Of a DNA stretch of 64,000 bases, positions 59,301 to 64,000 are shown piece by piece. A program made the translations under genes and the position numbers. Each line of letters begins with the position of its first letter. The first letter of the stretch is position 1. The notes under the pieces were generated by a model. That model was given only the letters and a program-made list of their open reading frames with translations. It ran no database searches and had not been told where the DNA came from. This DNA comes from Cinnamomum chago (taxonomy: Eukaryota > Streptophyta > Magnoliopsida > Laurales > Lauraceae), in the NCBI GenBank assembly GCA_038049695.1, contig CP142458.1, positions 57,197,501 through 57,261,500 of the forward strand. Direction: 5' to 3'.

Positions 59301-60732
59301 ATTGTCAATTTTGGGTCTAGCCCTACTAAGTAGAGCGACTTTTTGTTTTTTTGTTGTTTCTCTTGAAGTTATCGGTTTAAACTCCATGTTGAGTCGTTGA
59401 CTCAAGATCCATGATGTAGGTTTCACCAATCCTAATCAAGTATTTGTTTTCTATGAATTACATTATCAATAATTCATAAGAATTTAATTTAATATCTATG
59501 CTTTTAATGAGAACTAGAATATTGACCCTCTTATGTTATTGAAAGGGTACAATTTAGTTACGACGAGGCTTTGATGATGACAATAACGATAACCCTCTTA
59601 AGTTATTATCCAAGTTTTCATAATTAAGACACAAAATCACTAATGATTAAGAATAAAAAGAAACATGAGCTAATCACATCAATTACATAAAATTAGGTCT
59701 TTTTACTTAAAAAAGTGGAAAACTCTTTATTTCAATATTTAGAAAAAAGATGGTTGTATCCACATGCAAGTGATAAAAAAAAAAGTTGATCTAATCACAT
59801 GTACTGTTATAGATTGCCTCTCATTTAGGTACTACTACTAGATAATTGCAAGGAGTTGACCGAGTGGTCAGACCACAGTTCATCTCTCTTCCGGTGCTTG
59901 AGGTCTTGGTATCGACACTCGGTTCCCCTCTTCGGAACCGAAGATTGAGTCCACTTGTGCTACTATCTAGAAAACATAAGGGTTTTACCGGACTTCTTTT
60001 TTGTGCCGTCCGGATGGAATAGACCAGCCCAAAGAATTGAAAACTCGGATGAGGGGAAAAAAAAAGCTACTACTCGAGAATATACTCATGGTCCTGCGGT
60101 GCATCATACTATGCCCTCTGGTAAGTTATGCTGTATTCAATTGAAAAAAAATGAAAAGGGAAGAAACAACATGCTATAAAACAAAACAAAAGGCTCTGCT
60201 CTTTTTAGCTGTGTTTGTATAGGCTTTGTATAGGCTTCATTCATAGATCATCGATCCCACAGCTTTCCAAAACCCACTGAAAAATTTTCTGCTTTTGATC
60301 TCTCTCAACCAAAATAATAGCTAGAGAAAACGACCCCATAAAATCTGTCTTTCCTTCCTTGTTCATTTCATGATTTGAATTCCTGCCTTGTTTAGTTGGC
60401 TGTCTCTGTCTTTCCTACATCAATGCACATTCCTCTCCACCAATCCTCACTCTTTTCCTCCTCTACTATTCATTTGCTTTGATTCCTCCTCTACAGTTGC
60501 TCTATTCCTTCTATCCCTTTTATCCCTTCTGCTTTTGGATTGGTGCTTTTGGTAGCATCATTTCTGGGTTTTAAAGAGAAGAAGAAGAAGAAGAAGAAGT
60601 AGAAGAACAGAATATATCTGTTTTTTTTTTTTTTTAGAGTGGTGGAAGAGGATTTAAAATTTTTTTTGGGGGGGAGTTTTGAGGATTTTGGGGTGTTGGG
60701 TTTTTGGTGGGGTTGAAGGGATATTGTTGAAA
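56386..60732 (+). other. Intergenic and upstream region of the response regulator
   Basis: No gene is recognised up to 60732. tgttgggaaagtcccatatc at about 58471 resembles an LTR or TRIM start but lacks a partner. A tRNA-like SINE head lies near 59851-59925. From about 60240 the sequence is C/T-rich, then has a gaagaagaag tract (60580-60600), consistent with a plant 5' UTR for the gene starting at 60733. Confidence 0.4.
59851..59925 (+). repeat. tRNA-Leu/Ser-like SINE head
   Basis: gttgaccgagtggtcagacc resembles the A-box region of tRNA-Leu or tRNA-Ser (cf. tggccgagtgg). About 50 bases further, ggtatcgacactc is a degenerate B box. No acceptor stem or terminator is convincing, so a SINE or tRNA pseudogene is likelier than a tRNA gene. 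Confidence 0.4.
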
Positions 60733-63700
60733 ATGACAGTGGAAGACAGGAGGGTAAGTGTTGGGGAAGAGGATGCTTCCAACGATCGGTTTCCGGTCGG
60801 TATGCGTGTTCTTGCTGTGGATGATGATCCTACTTGCTTGAAATTGTTGGAGAATCTGCTACGACGATGCGACTATCATGGTTTGACTTTTTACAAACTT
60901 TTTATTGTTTCTCTTCAGTTTTTTTGCATTTTTCTTTTTTGTATGGGATGATTTCAGATTTTGGAGTGGCTTTTTTTTTTTTTTGGGAAATTTATGTTTT
61001 TGAAATGATTTTAGAAATGGGTTTTTTATGATTTGTTGAGATTTGCATTGCTGATTGCAGTTCATCTGATTTCAATTTCTCTTTGAAGGTGTTGACGCTG
61101 CTTCTATTCATGGCTTTCTGTGTTCTTTTGTGTTTTCAAGTCAACGGAGGAAGGAAGGAAAAAAAGTAGATTTTTTAGATTTTTTTTTTCAATTTCACAT
61201 TCTCTTTTCATTTATATATTTCTACACATACATATTTCTGTAATTGTTTCATTGGGGTCTAGTTTCTGTGTAGTGGTGGTGATGTTTTTATTTCTGAAAT
61301 GGGTGTATGTGTTTGTTTTTGCAGTTACAACTACAAATCAAGCAGTCACAGCTCTGAGGATGTTGAGGGAGAACAAGGATAAATATGATCTGGTTATCAG
61401 TGATGTTCACATGCCAGACATGGATGGCTTTAAGCTTCTGGAGCTAGTGGGTCTGGAAATGGACCTGCCTGTCATAAGTATGTCCTGTGTTGCATATTGT
61501 CTTTTTACATTCATCTGTTAAAACTGGAGTCCCTTGTACTCTAGACTTTGATGTGTTTAAAAATTAGGATAAGTGAAGAAAATTAGGTTTTGTTTTCCAA
61601 AATTGGAGGACAAAGTTCTCCTCTTCTGCCATATTGTGATTCATACACAGTTTTTTTTTTTGGATCATTATATACAATATAAACTAATTGTTTACATTGA
61701 GTTTGGGTCCTATTTTTTTTTATTTTAATATTAAGAACTGTTTCCAAAGTATGTGATTGCTTAAAAGATGTTGACTTTACCAGTTCTAGGGCATCCATAT
61801 CTGGTCCAATGAAGTCTGCAGTTAATAACCATATCAGGCATGTGATATTGCCAATAATCATAGATTGATTGTGGTTTTATTAATATCTAACTTCAGTAGT
61901 TTTCAGAATTTTCATCTGAAGTTTTCTGGGGCAGTCATCCTCCAATGCTGTCAACTGGGCAGAGATTCCTTTGGCTTATATCTGTTTCTTTGCCCTGTAT
62001 TTTGATCTGAGATATTGTACCTGTGTTTTATCCTTTGTAGTTTCTGCCCTATGCTTTTTTTCCTCCGTGATTTTCTGTTTTCTTCTGATAAATTAATCTG
62101 TATAAAAACAAAAGAAATATTGATTGTGATGGATCCATGGTTGATGTGCAGAAAGCTACATAACATTATGACTTGGACATGGAAACATGTCTTTTTGTAT
62201 CCTTTTATGTGATCTTTATGAGGGTGACGTGTCAGAGACAGCAACTTGCTAAAGCATTATATGGTGATACATCCATAGTACTAGTAAATTTAAATACTTA
62301 TGTGGGAAAGTATTGTGTATATATTTGCAGTGTTTACACTTTTATTTATTGGAGAAAAAAACTTTCATATGAAAATTATTATTATACAGTCAAACTTCTA
62401 AATATGTATGTGTCCTTGTATTATAGTTGGAAAGATCAAATCCGGATAGGATACTTGTGTATGATCTGAGAGCATCTTTGTACTTGTTGTAGTGTGGCAA
62501 GTGTCCAAAATTCAATCTGTTCATAAGGTGTGTTCCAACATGAGAAAGTGCTGGCCCAGAATCAGATGATACATTTCACAAGGTGGGCCTCACATTTTCA
62601 GTGAATGAGGTTTGGTTGTCTGCCATTTATGCTCTCCATTTTTCCCATTTACACGTGACCATCTTCATGATTCAAGTGTCCTGATTTCTGGTCCAGTGCA
62701 TGCTCAGTGATGGGTCATACACGATGAATATCAAAATTATTAAGATGCAAGAATTGCCAGAAAAATTGGATCCGCATCTTGATGATTGGCATTCTTTCTT
62801 ATAACCTCTTAAGTTTCGTTGAGACAATATGCGACTTGGAAATCCTTGATTTCTAGGAATCCCTCTAAACTTAGAAATCATACAACGATTACAACGCAAT
62901 CACACACACGTGGACCCCCTCATGTAAGCCACAGATCACACATTAATAATGAACAATTACATGTTTGAGTGTTGGCCACTTGGCATATGTGTTGCAAAGC
63001 TGCTCTTAGATCGTATTCTCAAATAACTATACACTGTTTTCTTTATCGCTTTTATTTTTTTGCTTTTATTCATTTCTCTCAGATTAAACTATCAACAAAA
63101 CTTTGAGCTTCCTTCTCTTATTCTCCAATTGAATGGACCTGGATTTTCCTTAATTTCTCTTGCATAAAATCAAATCATTTATAAAATACAGTTCTTTTTG
63201 GAACTAAGAAATTTGTTGGTTTAATAAGAATGCTATTACTCGATAGATGCTTGCTTATTACTAAAGAACTGATTTAACAATTAGTAGTAGGACTCAGTCA
63301 TGGTTAAAGCTTTTGGCATAACAGCTCAAAATGAATGGAAAATTGCCCATAGCAGGTCTGGATATTAACTCAAAGGGCCACATTATGTTACTACCTTTTT
63401 GAGTTTGTCACCTTGCTTACCACTGCTTTTCCTTTGCAATGCAGTGTTATCTGCAAATAGTGACACTAGTGCTGTGATGAAAGGGATTACACATGGTGCA
63501 TGTGATTATTTACTGAAGCCTGTCAGGTTTGAAGAGCTAAAGAACATCTGGCAACATGTTATTAGGAGGAGGAAGATTGATTCCAAGTATCACAATAATT
63601 CTGGATGTGCACACAATGTTGAGAAACTGGATGAAGGAATGGGTGAAGGTGGGGAAGCTCATGCTACTGCACCTGGTGATCCGAGCGGAAAACCTAGCAG

Positions 63701-64000
63701 GAAAAGGAAGGATCAAAATGACGACGATGACGATGATGAATGTGAAGAAAATGCGCATTGCAATGAAGACCCGTCAAGCCAGAAAAAGCCAAGGGTTGTT
63801 TGGTCTGTGGATCTGCATCGCAAATTTGTTTCTGCTGTTAACCAATTAGGCCTTGACAGTAAGTACTCCCAATGTCGGTAATTTCTGTCTGTCTGTCTGT
63901 CTGTTTATATTATCCCTAAAGTGGTTTCATATTGTGACCACATGACAAGCCTTATTACAGGCAGATCTGCAGACTCAACTAGAAAGGTAACCTGGTTCAG
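60733..64000 (+). CDS. Type-B cytokinin response regulator, 5' part
   Basis: Exons 60733-60880, 61325-61477 and 63445-63858 join in phase (148, 153 and 414 bases) with GT-AG introns; the gene continues past the window. The receiver domain spans residues about 23-140: acidic pocket VLAVDDDP, phospho-acceptor Asp in [23 protein letters not shown] across the exon 2/3 join, and the invariant Lys in YLLKPVR. An acidic and basic linker follows (KPSRKRK, then a run of Asp), then the start of the GARP/Myb-like DNA-binding domain ([20 protein letters not shown]), cut where exon 3 ends after LGLD. Type-B regulators accept phosphate from histidine phosphotransfer proteins and switch on cytokinin genes in the nucleus. 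Which ARR member this is cannot be told without the C-terminal part. Confidence 0.92.
60881..61324 (+). other. Response regulator intron 1
   Basis: 444-base T-rich intron between CDYH and VTTTNQAV; donor gtttga, acceptor tttgcag. It splits the Val codon after its first base. Confidence 0.85.
61478..63444 (+). other. Response regulator intron 2
   Basis: 1967-base intron with donor gtatgt and acceptor atgcag, splitting the Met codon of VIMLSAN. It contains no transposon that I can identify. Open frames inside have no family resemblance. Confidence 0.85.
63859..64000 (+). other. Response regulator intron 3, cut by window end
   Basis: Donor gtaagt follows the LGLD codons. The expected continuation (KAVPKRI) is not seen before base 64000, so the intron runs off the window. 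A short tctg repeat lies at 63885-63904. Confidence 0.75.

Noticed and set aside
1-64000. CRISPR array, operons, prophage or bacterial system
   Set aside because: All genes have spliceosomal introns and plant families. No direct-repeat/spacer pattern with unique spacers was seen.

Overview
The window is nuclear DNA of a flowering plant. It is AT-rich, its genes have GT-AG introns (one about 12 kb long), and it carries plant-type Copia, Gypsy-like, LINE, hAT and MITE families. The species cannot be told from the sequence. Only two host genes are well supported, both on the plus strand. One is a complete five-exon alpha/beta hydrolase of the ABHD17/BEM46 type (6127-21249, 285 codons). The other is the 5' part of a type-B cytokinin response regulator (from 60733, running off the right edge). 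Nearly everything else is transposable-element sequence at different stages of decay.

Layout: 485-3971 is a decayed hAT transposon with GC-rich subterminal repeats and a broken minus-strand transposase. 3972-6126 is the upstream region of the hydrolase and holds a tRNA-like SINE fragment. 6127-21249 is the hydrolase gene. Its fourth intron (9055-21018) contains a LINE RNase H remnant, a small solo LTR, a minus-strand Copia remnant with an LTR, and a Tourist-like element. The last exon carries the catalytic Asp and His, so the gene works only if this intron is removed. 21250-30700 is intergenic, with a 302-bp MITE and a perfect solo Copia LTR (28107-29022). 30700-42352 is a nest: a plus-strand LINE is split by a minus-strand gag-only Copia element, which is itself split by a 1.9-kb solo LTR. 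The Copia LTR plus LINE tail is then tandemly duplicated, and one copy is split by a 2.56-kb solo LTR. 42353-46498 is intergenic, with a GC-rich island and a MITE. 46499-50596 is a second hAT element (TTF-type zinc finger family) with a perfect 8-bp target duplication. 51540-52200 looks like inserted organelle, probably mitochondrial, DNA. 53520-54060 is a degenerate 21-bp minisatellite. 55854-56377 is a hAT-type MITE with a perfect 8-bp target duplication. 60733-64000 is the response regulator.

I found no sign of a new enzymatic or defence system. The notable content is structural. Several element boundaries can be fixed exactly from matching target-site duplications (28107-29022, 33572-35492, 38470-41028, 46499-50596, 55854-56377, 24470-24771), which gives a readable order of insertion events. 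There is also an LTR with a primer-binding site on one side and a polypurine tract plus pol on the other, and a gag-only Copia whose two zinc knuckles each have TGA directly before the His codon. No CRISPR array, rRNA or intact tRNA gene was seen. All exon boundaries are inferred from splice signals and family knowledge, not from transcripts.
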